DNA of 64,000 nt from Spongilla lacustris (lineage: Eukaryota; Porifera; Demospongiae; Spongillida; Spongillidae), in the NCBI GenBank assembly GCA_949361645.1, contig OX442427.1, forward strand, positions 6,126,757 to 6,190,756. The letters are read 5' to 3'. Below, one piece after another: positions 38,054-52,800 of this stretch (position 1 is the stretch's first letter; each line of letters opens with the position of its first letter). The translations under genes were made by a program, and so were the position numbers. The notes below the pieces were generated by a model. It did not search any database and was not told the origin of the DNA. It saw only the letters and a list, made by a program, of their open reading frames with translations.

Positions 38054-41000
38054 TTATTGCCTTGGAAACTGGCACGCTAACTTGGAACCTGATCTTGGCC
38101 TAGCAAGAGGTTTTTGCAGTTTATAGTTATTAACCATTTTAGTAGTAAATTCCACAAAATAATCCAAAAAAGGGTCCAACTTATCAACATCAAGTTCACC
38201 AGTAGATGAATCTTTGATCAAGCGAAGGTTTTCAAGTACATGCTCAAGCTCTGATGTATCAAACTGTTTGTCTTCAGAATGTGTAGACTTTACATTTAAG
38301 TCCTGTACATTTGCAAGATCATGTACAAGACTATGTACAGAGGTGGGATCATGTACAGGACTATGTACAGAGGTGGGATCCAATGCAGCAGCTTCTGAAG
38401 GAACCACATCTGTGTTCTGCTGAGGAGGAGCCGAGTCTACCAAAGAGTTTGCTGAAACAGATACTGCAGCAGTCACACTTGCGCCTCTCCTGGGTGGATA
38501 TGGGTGTGCTGAAGGTGCCGAAACCAAACAATTGCTTCTTGTACAGCTGACAACATGACTAACAGCGCTACCACAGCGCACTTTCAGCTCTAGCACATTG
38601 GTACCCACTGGAACGCCAAATTCTTTGACGAACAACTCATTTAGCTGCCCTAAAGGCAATTTGCCAGAATGAATGTTCAAAAGACAACGAAGTTGCTCTC
38701 CAAACCTTGCATCAGGGCTCAAGTCCACAAAGTCCTCATGAACCTACGTGTACAGTTGGAACTGATTAGCATATCATAGCATAAATTACACATGCAAACT
38801 AAGTTTGTATGATCATGATAGAATAGCCTACACATGCACCACACAGACTCCCTCACCTCAAACATGATTGAAAATGGACGCTCCTTCATCAAGCTTGTGA
38901 AGCTAGAGGCTCCACACAAATGCAATGGCACACCAAAGTAGTCGTGATACAAGTGAGGCAAGTTGCACAGAGCAACCCCTCCTTTGGTGAACAATAACTC
39001 AGCCAGCAGCGAAGAGAGTACTTGCTTGGCTCCAGCATCCGTTAAATTACACAGACCACTTGCATGGTCAAACTATAAGTGAATGTGTAAAAACATCACA
39101 TACAATGTCCAAAAAGAAGTTGTACATACATACAATATACATTGTGTACGTACATACATACATACACATGTACGTATGGGTACGTAGGTATGTTATGTAT
39201 GTATGTATGTATGTATGTATGTATGTATGTATGCATGTATGTGTGTATGTATGTACATTGTATGTATATGTATGTATGTATGTATGCAGTTGAATTATAA
39301 GAGGATTGAGTGTGTACATGTGCATGTGCATAACTGTATGAGCATTTGTGTATGTGTGGAAGTGTATACAAAACAGAGCTACATGTACCATGCACTGTAG
39401 AACATGTAAATGTAACCTGCATGGTATTCAGTACACACACCTGAATGACAGATTTGATCACAGCAGGATATTGCATCAAGCCTTTAACATCGTCAAATCC
39501 GTAAACAGGTGTATTGAGCATGTACCCAAATAGAGCGGCATAAGATGACAGGACAGCATCCCACTGTAGTGAGTGCCCTGCCGCAGCATTGCACACAAAT
39601 ACATGCAACAGATCTTGACTAAGCTTCTTCAAACAGTCTGCCAAGTTCAGCTGAACCAAGCTATCAGAAGGAGAACTCTGAATGTTGTTGATCTATGAGG
39701 TACAAAACGACAAACAGCAAACACATGGTTACTTGTGGCTGTGCAAAATAAATAAATCAATATTTCCTCACCATAAATGTCCTATGTTCTGTACTGGCTT
39801 CTTGTAGGTACTGGTAAAGTTTGTCAGGAGAAGGCACAACCTGGTCTTCCCCTATGCTCAAAATTTCCACCAGCTCAGTGAGTGTCATACCATGCTCCCG
39901 ATGACAAAGCAGAATACGCTGCACTTCAGAGCATATTGCGCTCCCTTCATCATCAAGCAGTGGTGGCTGATCAGGAATTAACATTTGTAACATACAAAGA
40001 ACAGCACTATACTCACACCACACGCATGCATACTCATACCACACGCATGCAAGTGTAACTTACTTGTCCTTGTACAGCCTCGGGTTTGGTTAGTAAGTGA
40101 ACACCGAGATTTCCTTTCTTGCTAGTAATAATCTATCATACCGCATAAGGTTATTAACAAACAAACCTAAACACTCAGGTACTTACCTCAACATTAGGAA
40201 GTGTTTTTAATATATCAAGAATTTTTGCACTAGATAATTCTCCATATGCAGATGGAAATGCCTTGTTGTACTGAGATGTGAACTGCTCAAGAGACAATTT
40301 TTGTGACTGACTTGTGAACAATATAGCCGTAGCTTCATCCATAAACGAATCTGGAACTCTAATCTGATATTTCAGAGTGACCCTATGATTTCGAGTAGTA
40401 CCTTGAATCTGGAAGGCAAAAATTAACATATATGAAGGATTGCAATTTTTAAAAGACCTTATGTTTTGCTAATGAAGGCTATCATAACAATTGGCTACAG
40501 CATGCTTCTACATGTAGTCATATGACACCGTATTCAAAAATGCATGATACTTTAACTACAATGCCACATTACCTCGACCACATCAGGAATAGCTTCCATT
40601 GCTTTTGCAAGCTTATTAAAACCATAGTTCTTCACTACGAGGTCATGTCCAAACATAGATTTGTAATAGCCAGGAATGCGAGACATTTCTATCCCATCTG
40701 GATGAGCCGCCAGCAGCTTCCGCATGTCACAGGCAAAGACACGTACCAGCTCAAGCCGAGCATAGCACCCATCCTCTTCTTTCACAAGCTTGCCAAAAAG
40801 AAATGAAGGATACATGTACATGTATGTACACACAGCACTAGAATTCAACACTTGCAATTATTATCTACCACTTCATCACAAGGTAATTCTTTACGCACTT
40901 ACATGTATGTGGATTGTTATGTGGATTGCATTCAAACTATTGAAAAATTTATTTCAAATGAGGGAGCATACAACCAAACTATAGGCTGCTGATAGCCATT

Positions 41001-44000
41001 TATACAGGTCAAGAAAAGATAAGGTATTGTTTGCATTGAAATGTACAGCTACATGTACATGAATTTATACGTAGAGGACCTCTCACCTTATAAACTGAAT
41101 TTGAAGCGATTTGATTATTCCTGCTGAAAGTTATGGCGGGTTTGTTAGCAATACTGGCATGGAGCAAGTGCAAGACCCCAAAATGTATTTTACATGGTGT
41201 AGTATGAAGTGTTGAAAAAAGAAAGTTGATAGTGTTTATCGTAAATAATGATTCAAAAGCAAAGGATTTGTATAACATTATAATATATATATGCAATACG
41301 ACGTTTTTATATCTTCTGAACGGTTAAGGCTATCATTCAACACTTCATACTTCACCTTTCACTATCCAATTTGGAGCTCCATGCCATCTAATGTCCCACC
41401 ATGTTATAACCCACGATAACATTCAGCAGGAGTGATCAAATCGTTTCTAATTCGGTTTGCAGGTAGAGAGGGTCCCTTAGCTAGTGGATTGTTCTGTTAG
41501 TTAATTTTAATGCCATCCATTGAGGAGATATACTTAAACAAATTATGTGCATGTTTTCCTGCTTGATTCGCGCCAATGATATAATCACCACTTCCCTATA
41601 CATGTACATTCAGATGAACACAATTTGCCCAAATCATTGGCGCAAATTGAGCAGGAAAATGTGCCCGCAGCTTGTTCAACTGTATCTCCATAATGGATGA
41701 CATAGAAATTAACAAACACAACACATCGATAGGTAAAGGACAGAGTTTGAAGCAATTTAATTACTCCAAAAATTATGGCAGGTTTGAAATCAGTGGGGTA
41801 TCTCAGGTTGCAATACTAGCATGGAGCTAGTGGAAGACCCCAAAATGTATTTTACAAACGGTGTAGTGTTGAAAATAGGAAGTCAATGACCACAACCGTT
41901 AGGAAATTATAGTGATTCAAACACTTTACAACATTATTTATTGATGTGAACATGGAAACGTCTTATATACATGTACTTATATATGAATACATGAGTGTAC
42001 AAGTACATGTAAATAATGTTTTACCTCCACAGTATTTGGCATAGCTTTCAGCAGATGTTCCAGTGTAGAATACCCACAGTAACTGCTGTCTAAAGCCGCT
42101 CCATGCATTCTCCCATACTCCTTCTCAAAACAGTCAAGTGACACTTTGCATTCTGGGAGGCTATTCAGCAGTGCTTCCACCAAGGATTCACAATTCCGCA
42201 AGTCTAATGAGCAAAACAAGTTTCAATTCAGGTCATATGCAACTTGAGAATGAGTGCAATTTTAAACAGAAGTGTGTTTTGTAGTTCTAATTTAAGGCAA
42301 CTGTGCTGCAAGATAACAATTACTTTAAAAACTTTCAACTTGAAAGTGTATATGGGACAGTGTCCAGCAAAATCGGGCTTGTGGGGTTATAAATTTATCA
42401 CTATAAAAATTGCACGTTGTACGAAACAACACATCTTCGCGACTGTACTACCTTATCCTTTCAAATTTCATACACTTGTTCCCACACCATTTCTCTGTAT
42501 GAAAATCGATTTTTGTGATCTACACCTTTTCCGTGCTGTGGATACAACAATCGTTAACCCCACGGGTTAGAAATCCACATTTCTCCACGTACGAGTGTTG
42601 AAAACGTGTCAAATTCAAATTCGGAGTGTGCATAGAGGAGTCCTGTAGCTATTGATTTTTTCTGTTTGTTAGTTTCTGAATCATCCTTACGGAGATACAG
42701 TTGAGCAAACTGCAGGCACATTTTCCCATTTGATTCGCGCCAATGATATAATCACTGCCTTCCCATTCACTGAGCGGGATGCGATTTGCCAAAATTATTG
42801 GTACGAATCAAGCGGGAAAACGTGCCCATAGTTTGTTCAACTGTATCTCAGTAACGGATGTTATAGAAATTAACTAACAGAACAAATCAATAGCTACAGG
42901 ACTCCACTATGTGCAACCCGAATTTTACGTGTTTTCAACACTCATACGTGGAGAAATGAGGTATTCTACCCCACGAGGTTAACGATTGTTGTATCCACAG
43001 CACGGAAAATGTGTAGATTACAAAAATCGGCTAGCACACAGTGAAATGGTGTGGGAACAAGTGTACGAAATTTGAAATGAAAACGTAGTACCGTCGCAAA
43101 GATGTATTGTTTAGTACAACGTGCAATTTTTATAGTGATAAAATTATAACCCCACAAGCCCGATTTTGCTGGACACTGTCCCATATATTGGGCAGCACCA
43201 ATCTGAGGACCTTTCAGTGCATGTGGCTATTATTCAAATTAATCATAACAGTTACATGCTGAAATTTTTTCAGCACTTCTTTTTAAACATGTCACACTTA
43301 ATTGAAAATAAATTTGAAACAACGTATGTACATGTAAGTGCATGTATGGCCACATACTTTTTTGTAAACCACTATTTCTGTTGTGCAATGGACCTTTTGC
43401 CTTTGACATCACGCATGAATTTTGGGGGGGCAACTTTAAAAATGGCATAACTTCACCATCATAGCTCCTACATGCTTTTCCTTTTAAATTTTTATTGAGG
43501 AGTAAATTGTCACACGTTTCATTTTTGTTGTATTTCACGATGGAGCGCTGTAAGGGGTTTGTATGCAGCGAAACATTGCGGAAGTTGCTAATGAGACACG
43601 CGAAGTCGCGCTTTTCGATTTTTGGGGGGGCAACTTCCGGTACCTTGTGAGCGCTGTAACATTTGCACCGTAACTGGCGAAGGTACTTCATTTTGGAATA
43701 TAGTCAGGCATTCATTTACCATTAATTTAGTACTTGCTGTGTTTCTTCGTGAAGTTCCTATAAGGACTTATGTTGTGTCAAACACAACCAATTAATTTGT
43801 GACATCAGAAGGCAAAGGGTCCATTGTTATTTACTAGACTACAAACAGTATAGCAAAAATTCGAAATTGGAAAACAGCACTGGTATGGTGTTGACTTCTC
43901 AAGCAATCTAGGAAATGGAATGACACTGAAAAATCTTTACCTGTTGGAGAAGTGGGTACTAAAAATCTTGAACTCAGATGCCCATTTGCCTGCAATAAGA

Positions 44001-47000
44001 CAGACAATGTAACAGTAACAATAAAGGACAGGTTAAAAGGAAACGAAATTTTTTATAAGCATGCGCATGCCATGTTTGATTGCTAGCAAAGTGTGATTGT
44101 ACTCACACAGTGCTCAATCCCACACATTTGCAAACTGTCTGTGTACCTTTGCGAATCATGTTTTAGACTATTTGCAATCCATCCATAATATTGTAAAATT
44201 GTAAAAATGCACGAGTTGTTAGATTTGTGGCTGGGCAGTTCTGAACAAATGCATACAATGTACATGTAGTTAACCCCAATCAAAACATACTACATGTGTA
44301 TAATATTGCACCTCATTTCCTGAGGAGGATCTGTCTTCCTTCTCCTTTTGTGTGGAAATTCGCAGAGGAGGCTGTGGTTTTTGCTCTGACAATGCTACAA
44401 CTTGATTGAATGGCTTGTCTCCTGTCACCTTGACCTCAGGGATGGACTTAAGGACAACAAAGAGAGACTTTCCTCCATTTCGTGATACAACAGAAAGGTG
44501 GCCAAAAAGGTTGTTGTATGCCTCAACAATGCTTAAGTTGGAGAGGGGGGAGGGGGGAGGGGGACAGGGTAAAACATAATTTAGCTGCTCAGCTAATATA
44601 ATAACATTGCTTCTACAAAGAGCATGCACACATATAGTAATAAACTCTGCACATAACTTGCATGTTGTTTGTATTTACTTTAAAAACTATCAGGTTTATT
44701 GAATGGCCATATCTTATTATTTAAACACCTTATTTTAAAATGCCAGCCCGATTATACTGGTATATGTGCGTGCATACATGTACATACATTTCATTTTCTG
44801 TTATACATATTATGGTTCAAATTATGCGTTTAAAAACAATGCCTGTACTTATTTTACCTCATGCATTGTATAAAGGTCAAATGTCCTTTATACAAGACAT
44901 AAAGTACCATCACAATTTTAGTAGTCCTTGAAAATGGTATTTAAAAAATATATAAACTGGCATCGTGCATCCTCACAGATGATTGTAAAACTGATCAATC
45001 ACAATGATGCGCATATATACTCAATGTTTTAACTTCTTTTTTACAATACATGTGAAATCATGAAATTAAAAATAATACTTTCTGATAGCTTAAGGATTAT
45101 TCTTTTAATTGTAATTTACACTATGGTTATTCAGGTCAAACATTGTGGATATTTGGTCCAATATCAAGCAAATTTTTGTTACTGTTAACATTGCATACTA
45201 AAATGAACAGTTAAAGATATACATCTAATATCTGCTATGCAGGCCATAGCCTGATAACTATTAATGAATTCACACACAATTTCCTAGATTTCCTAAAGAT
45301 GTGTGATGTGAAAACAAATCTGTTATTTATACAAATGAAAAATGTGCCTTGCATGTAAAACACAAGACAAATGTTCGAAAGAATAGGGGTTTTAAAATGT
45401 ACACACACATGTACATGTACAATTAGAGAGACATTCACAAACCTAAAAAGCTCAATCGTTCTAGTTGGTTGAGTGGCCAGTAGTGTTACCATGTTCTTCG
45501 ATAGAGTCTGCAGTGCCCCTTCATCCTGGCTCACCCTTACCAGCGGGCTCAACTCATATAACATTATCACCTGATTATCAGGTGGTGGATCACCAAAGAG
45601 AACAACAGCATCCTTGTAAGACTTGACTGACACTATTTCTGACTTGAAACTGAAAATAATGAATATTTTTGGTTATATTTGTACATATATGGAGTAATAA
45701 TACAGAAATGCATATCAGTACATGTAAGTATGTGCATAACTTTATAAACTTCAGGTGTATAGTGAGCTGCTTTTTTCTTATTATAACACTTATATGTGTG
45801 TGCTCTTAATCCAATCTTTTGGTAACCTTTGGCACACATTTTCATGTGAGGAAAATCAAACAAATTTACATTGTGTACAATAGCCTACATTAATATACAC
45901 ATGTAACTGTTCTACTGGAACATCAAGTTTAAATGTATACTGGATCACAAGAATTGTCTTAAATTGAATTATGGCTCTCTTGGTCCAGTACAATGTGATG
46001 GTCCAGTAAAAATGTGTGATGTGCCTCAAGTAACAAATGTAGCTTACTGCTAATATACAAGAAACACAGTGGGTACAGGACAGAAGACTATACATGCTTC
46101 AGGTATACACATATGTACATGTACATGTAATGCAGGTTCTACACAGCATAGAATAGTACAAAACTAAAACCCAAGCCTGCAAGAAAATTATGCAAATTGA
46201 CATCATAATACAATAAGGTACATGTATACAGTATCGTCCAGTAGTTATAAGCATTAATTGGTATATCATGGGTGTTCTGCAAGTTAGAAAGCTGTGAAAT
46301 GCAACTCACAGAAAAAAAAAACTTGCAGGAAATGAATAACGCCCACAATATACTACTACATGTATATGCACGTGAACAATTAATGCTACTCTGGACAGTA
46401 CTGTATTTGCTAATGTAGGTCTGTATTGCAGGATTTACACTGTCCCCTTGTTTGATAACATGTTACACAGACAGCGTTCACAAAATCCCAAGAACTTCAT
46501 TTGTTTAAATTTTACAGCATCAAAACACGCCAATTGAATCAATGGTACAGTATAATGGTATATCAGCAGTGATAAAATCATTTCACTTATAGAGATTTAC
46601 ATGCAATCTTACATAAGAAGCTCCCTGATTAAAGTAATACTCTGGTTAACAAGCATGCCCTCATTCAAAAGACAATGACTTTAATTAGTGGGGTCATATC
46701 TGCATGAAGGTTACATGTACATAAAGGTTAAGAATAACTACAATTTTGAATAACTACAATTTTTAACAATTACAAGCTCCCTGCCCTTTCCTGGATTCAT
46801 CATAAGCAAAGAAAAACAAATGTTTGCAACATTTAAGTTAGTACAATCTAGTTCATCAGCTTGACTTGAAGCTATTGCACATATTTACATGTACATCTAC
46901 ATTGTACATGTACATCATACATGTAGATCATATCAAATGTGCACTCTTACCGTTTAAAGTAATGGTCTCTGAATTCATTCCACATCATCCACTTCCTGGG

Positions 47001-49823
47001 ATTCTGCACCAGAAGTTCTATCACCTGGGATCTGAAAAGCAAGCAGTGCACAAGGGGTGCAAGTAAATGTAAATATGCTGCAGTGTTCAATAGCTTCTGC
47101 ATATAATATTACACATACATGGATGTGTAGATGTACATGTGAGCCATTACATGGACATGTGAGCACAATATACATGTACATGTACATTGCAGATGGACCG
47201 ACATGTGGTGAGCACATTACATGTACATTGTAAGGGTCTGGGGACCCTTGTGTAATTAAATTATTTGCGTAACGTTGAACATTGTAACATAAGCTGCTCT
47301 TGGCGGGACGACACAGGAGGACAGAAATAGATATCCGCGTTCACGGACCTCGTCGTAAAAGAGCCAAGGAAGGCGATTGGTCAATGTAAACAGTGTATAG
47401 GACTATTTAAACATGCAGTTGGGTGTATGTTGGATCATCGTGTGCCTATCTATCAAGCTTGTATACCCTATGGTCAGGGATATTAGCGCAAGCCGTGTCG
47501 AGTCACGCTCTGCCTGAACGAGTCCAGTCGTGGAAACCTCTACATACACATGTACATGTACATGTACAACATGTACATCTAAATGGATAGGTGAGCAAAT
47601 TACATGTACAGCCTGTACATTAGCTCAATTGTTTGTCCAGCCAAATTCAACCAATGATATTCGTTAAAAGCAGCACAAAAAAAAGTGTAACTTCTGGCAA
47701 GTGCAGGATTGATTCCGCGGTTTCAGGTGTTTTTTTTTTAAGACTAAGTAACACTTTGGCAATGATGGACGCTTTGTTGCGTTTAGTAATGTAGTTAGAC
47801 AAATGGGCTTACAAATAGCTAGAATTTTATACATGTAGTGTTTAAAAAAAGACTCACTGTTTGTTTTATGCGGATCATACATGTACATAATTGGAGCAGT
47901 GGCTACCACTACTTGCATGACTGACCTCATCTCTCTGTCTCTTTCTTCATCTTCTCCCCAACAACACACCTCTACTAGCCAATGAAGGTTCTTCACTCGA
48001 CAACCCTTCTGCAACGCTTGGCAACTGAGATCAGCAAAACTCATAGCAACCTCAGTCGGCAAACATCCCTTCTGGCAGAGCTCAGCCACTGAATCCTTCT
48101 GGGCAGTGGCAGACCGAAGAATGTCCAGCCTTAGGAATATGTGAAGTTCACAGTAGCTATACCTCAAAAAAGTTACCCGCTCAGCCTATGTGTGGCAAAG
48201 AATATACAAGTATAAAGGAATATACATGTACATGTATATCCGACATACATGTACATGTACAAGTCAGCAAAGCATCATGAATGTACAAGGAAAACCCATA
48301 TAGGAAGGGTGAAAGGGGGAGGGACAAGTAAGAGAATTCAGAGAAGGCACAACCATACCCCCTAGGAGGTCAAAGTGCCCCTTACTATGACATTCGACAG
48401 CTGACAGATTTCAGCAACTAGGCCACGTAGTTCCTCCATGTTTTGAGGCTGCCCCTGCCTTGTGTTTATCAGCATTCCAAGTGCAGGCAAACTTACAATA
48501 GACGGCTGGGATTTGGGGGGGCATAGAACAGAGATTAAGAGGAACAGTAATCCCGCATGTAATATAACATGTACCTTGCACGCAGGTTCAGCTGCTGCAA
48601 TGGAAGGTTGGACAGACTCTGTCCTCTTAAGGGTGATAAATGTGTTGGAGGGCGTGTCCCCTCCCACTTCTACCCCAGGGATGCCTTCGATAACAAAACA
48701 AAATGGCTTTCCACTTTTCCCTTGCAACAGTGGCAGAGGTCCAAACGATTTTACGTACTCCCGAACAATACTAGAAAGAGAAACAAGAAAGCGCAACATG
48801 CCTACACATGTACGTCTAACAGGAACCGTGTTCCTGCATAAAAATCTTTTAATACTTTCACTACATGTATACATGTACATGTACATGTACAGGTACAGGT
48901 ACATGTAGGTACCATGCACTAACATATTGCATGTAATTTAAGCACATTGTACAAGCACTTTGGAAATACATGTAGCTGCATGTTGGAACATTTATGGGAA
49001 CTACACTGTACATGTAAGGCTGCAATAATATATAATTATTATTTTATATATGTATGTGCACATGATTCAGACATCTCACTCAAGCAATTTGATCCTCTTG
49101 TCATGCTGCCTGGTGAGAAGAGACACCACGTTGGCCTTCAATAACTGCTCCGTCTTCTGGTCGTGACACACCCTCACCAGTGGGTCCAACTCAGAGACCA
49201 CCACCACCTGCTCGGTCGGAGTGCTACCCTTCAGAAAGGACACGGCATCCTTACATGCTGTCATGACGACCAGTTCACTGATGGAAGTGTTCCAACTGCA
49301 TACCAGACAGGATAGAGAGAAACAATAATAGTATACAACGTACATGTACCAACAACTAATTTCAAAGGCAGTACACCTACATGTACCATGTGCAATGTAC
49401 ATGGTACATGTATTTGCACTGAATTAGGATACATGTACACACTATAGCAGCTTGAATAATTTCTTATTATGAATACTAATGTCGCTGCACAGAGGACCAT
49501 TATATACATGTACAGATCATTAGATAACCTTCACACACACACACACACACACTCACACACACACACACACATACACACACACACACACATACACACACAC
49601 ATGCACCATTACATGTACATGTACATGCACATGTATAGGCTACTACAAAACCTTTCTTATGTACAGGCAGTAGGTACACGTACAAGCTACAATGTACACT
49701 AACCACTGCTGGTACCCAAATGAATACAATCACCACACACACACATACATGTACATGTACACACATAACACACACACACTTACACACAACTTACACACAT
49801 ACACACACATACACACATACACA

Positions 49824-49866
<43 letters not shown>

Positions 49867-52800
49867 GCTTCTGGTAGTTCTCTCTGAACGCAATCCACTT
49901 CATCCACTTGTTAGGTGACTCTATTAACAATTCAAGTGCACGAGACCTACACGTAGAAGACCAGAATGTTTCAACAGCTGTACATCTACTAATTCTTGCA
50001 TTGCAAACTTGTTGAGAGCAACAATGCCAATGGTACAAGTACACATGTACACATAGCCAAAGGTAGTTAAAAAGATCATATCATATTTTCTGCAGGGCCA
50101 TGGAATAGCTCTGAAGGCAACCGACCATACACTAGGCAACATGTTGCAAGTAAATCAAATACATTAGCAGTAAACCATCCTGTACTTTTACCCATATTCA
50201 TTTGAGTTGCACACAAAATGTTGCCTACATGTATGTATGTTCACCTTGAAGAAAGGTCCCATTTAATATAATCAATATCAATATAAAAAATCACTTTGTA
50301 GTCCAAGTGATTGCAGGCTGTTAGAAATTTTAAATTGTATGTTACATGTGTGTGTTGTGGTGCATGTGTGTGTGTGTCCTGGTCAGGCAGTTCGTGTTTT
50401 TTTCCCCCCTTCCTTTTTTCCCCCTATCTAAAGTTCTACTGCAAGCAAGCAGATTATTTGTGCTCTCAAAACGCACATCTGACAAACACAAAACTGCCTT
50501 CTACTTCAATGACCAAAAAGAGCTAAACTTTGGTACAAGTAGTTCTGTTAGCGACTTACTTGGTACCGCAAGTAGTGATTACTGAACTAACCTTAATAAT
50601 CGATCTTTCATTTCGTCCTCCGTCCAGTTACACACATCTGCTTTCCACTGCTGTAGGCTGGCCTTCTCTATGGTCTTACAGCAGTGATCACCGAAGCCTC
50701 TGGCTACCTCGACAGACAACACACCATTCCGAAAGAATCCAGCCACTGCATCGTTCTGCTCGGTGGCTGACTGAAGGATATCCAACCACAGCAGGACATG
50801 CAGTTCGGTGTAGTTGTACCACACTACATGAACGCCTTTCGTCTGCACAAATGTCAATGTAAAAGCCTTTGTAATGCAACCACATGTACATGTAAATGCC
50901 ATTTTTTACGTGGTCATTTCTACATGCTTGAAAATATTACGCCTTGTATTAGGATGGTGTCTGTGTGTGTGTTGTGTGCATGTGTGTGTCACGATGTAAT
51001 CCTCATGAGCTCTAATCAACGCTCACCTTTACATGTCATGTGTACAGTAACAAAAACACTATACTAACTTGCAAACAACTAACTTAACAACACCCACAAG
51101 AAAATAATTGATTAGTTCCATACATGTACATGTACATGTAGCTTATGATATCTGAAATAGCCTGTACAAGTATGTACATGTACATTTATAAATGCATGTT
51201 TGCTATCATCTCACTGGTCTAATATCAGTACCTCAACACCTACATGTACATGTACATGTATAGGCTATCATTTGATACAATAACAATTTAGTAACATACT
51301 GTAAGAGCATTAAAACAATTACATAATTTGTTCCGCACTGTCCAGGACATCTTTCCCTGACACCTGTAAAATCCACTAGCACCCTGACACTTACATAACA
51401 GCCATTTTTCCATATGCACCACTGTTCACCCAGCACCTTAATAATCCACAAGCACCATCCTTCCCTGGACACCTGTACAACACACATCCTTCCCTGGACA
51501 CCTGTACAACACATATCCTTCCCTGGACACCTGTACAACATCCTTCCCTGGACATCTGGACAACATCCTTCCCTGGACACCTGTACAACATCCTTCCCTG
51601 GACACCTGGACACCTGTACAACATCCTTCCCTGGACACCTGGACACCTGTACAACATCCTTCCCTGGACACCTGTACAACGCACATCCTTCTCTGGACAC
51701 CAGTACAACATCCTTCCCTGGACACCTGTACAACGCACATCCTTCTCTGGACACCTGTACAACATCCTTCCCTGGACACCTGTACAACACCTTCCCTGGA
51801 CACCTATACAACACACATCCTTCCCTGGACACCTGTACAACATCCTTCCCTGGACACCTGTACAACACCTTCCCTGGACACCTATACAACACACATCCTT
51901 CCCTGGACACCTGTACAACATCCTTCCCTGGACACCTGTACAACATCCTTCCCTGGACACCTGGACAACATCCTTCCCTGGACACCTGTACAACATCCTT
52001 CCCTGGACACCTATACAACACACATCCTTCCCTGGACACCTGTACAACATCCTTCCCTGGACACCTGTACAACACCTTCCCTGGACACCTATACAACACA
52101 CATCCTTCCCTGGACACCTGTACAACATCCTTCCCTGGACACCTGTACAACATCCTTCCCTGGACACCTGGACAACATCCTTCCCTGGACACCTGTACAA
52201 CATCCTTACCTGGACACCTGGACACCATCCTTCCCTGGACACCTGTACAACGCACATCCTTCCCTGGACACCTGTACAACATCCTTCCCTGGACACCTGG
52301 ACAACATCCTTCCCTGGACACCTGTACAACATCCCTCCCTGGACACCTGTACAACGCACATCCTTCCCTGGACACCTGTACAACATCCTTCCCTGGACAC
52401 CTGTACAACACCTTCCCTGGACACCTATACAACACACATCCTTCCCTGGACACCTGTACAACATCCTTCCCTGGACACCTGTACAACACACATCCTTCCC
52501 TGGACACCTTTACAACAGACTAGTATACAGACAGACAACTCCCCATCATTCTAAGAAAGGAACATGACACATTCATGTACCCACATGCATGCACTTGCCT
52601 TCACAGATGACTGCATGCAGAATGCCAGCACACGATCCTTCACATCATCCATGCGAGTTGGAAAACCAATCCTCGTGTTAACCAGCAGGTGTATTTGAGG
52701 TTCAAGAAGAGGTGTGGCCGCCTGGTGTACCAGAGGAGGTGCCTCGCAGGCCCACGCCCCTCCAGCCACACCCCCAAGATGCGAAGGCTGGAAAAGGGGG

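Noticed and set aside
39060..39659. Long frames with Tyr-Val-Cys-Met or His-Thr-Tyr-Ile repeats
   Set aside because: Read from the intronic (GTAT)n repeat; only the LOTUS part at 39441-39692 is coding.
43239..43691. 150-codon minus-strand ORF
   Set aside because: It overlaps a MITE (43386-43826) and its flank and has no splice or domain support.
51233..52523. Frames of 366-424 codons on both strands ([17 protein letters not shown] and [17 protein letters not shown] repeats)
   Set aside because: They are translations of a stop-free 25-bp minisatellite inside an intron; no splice site ties them to coding exons.
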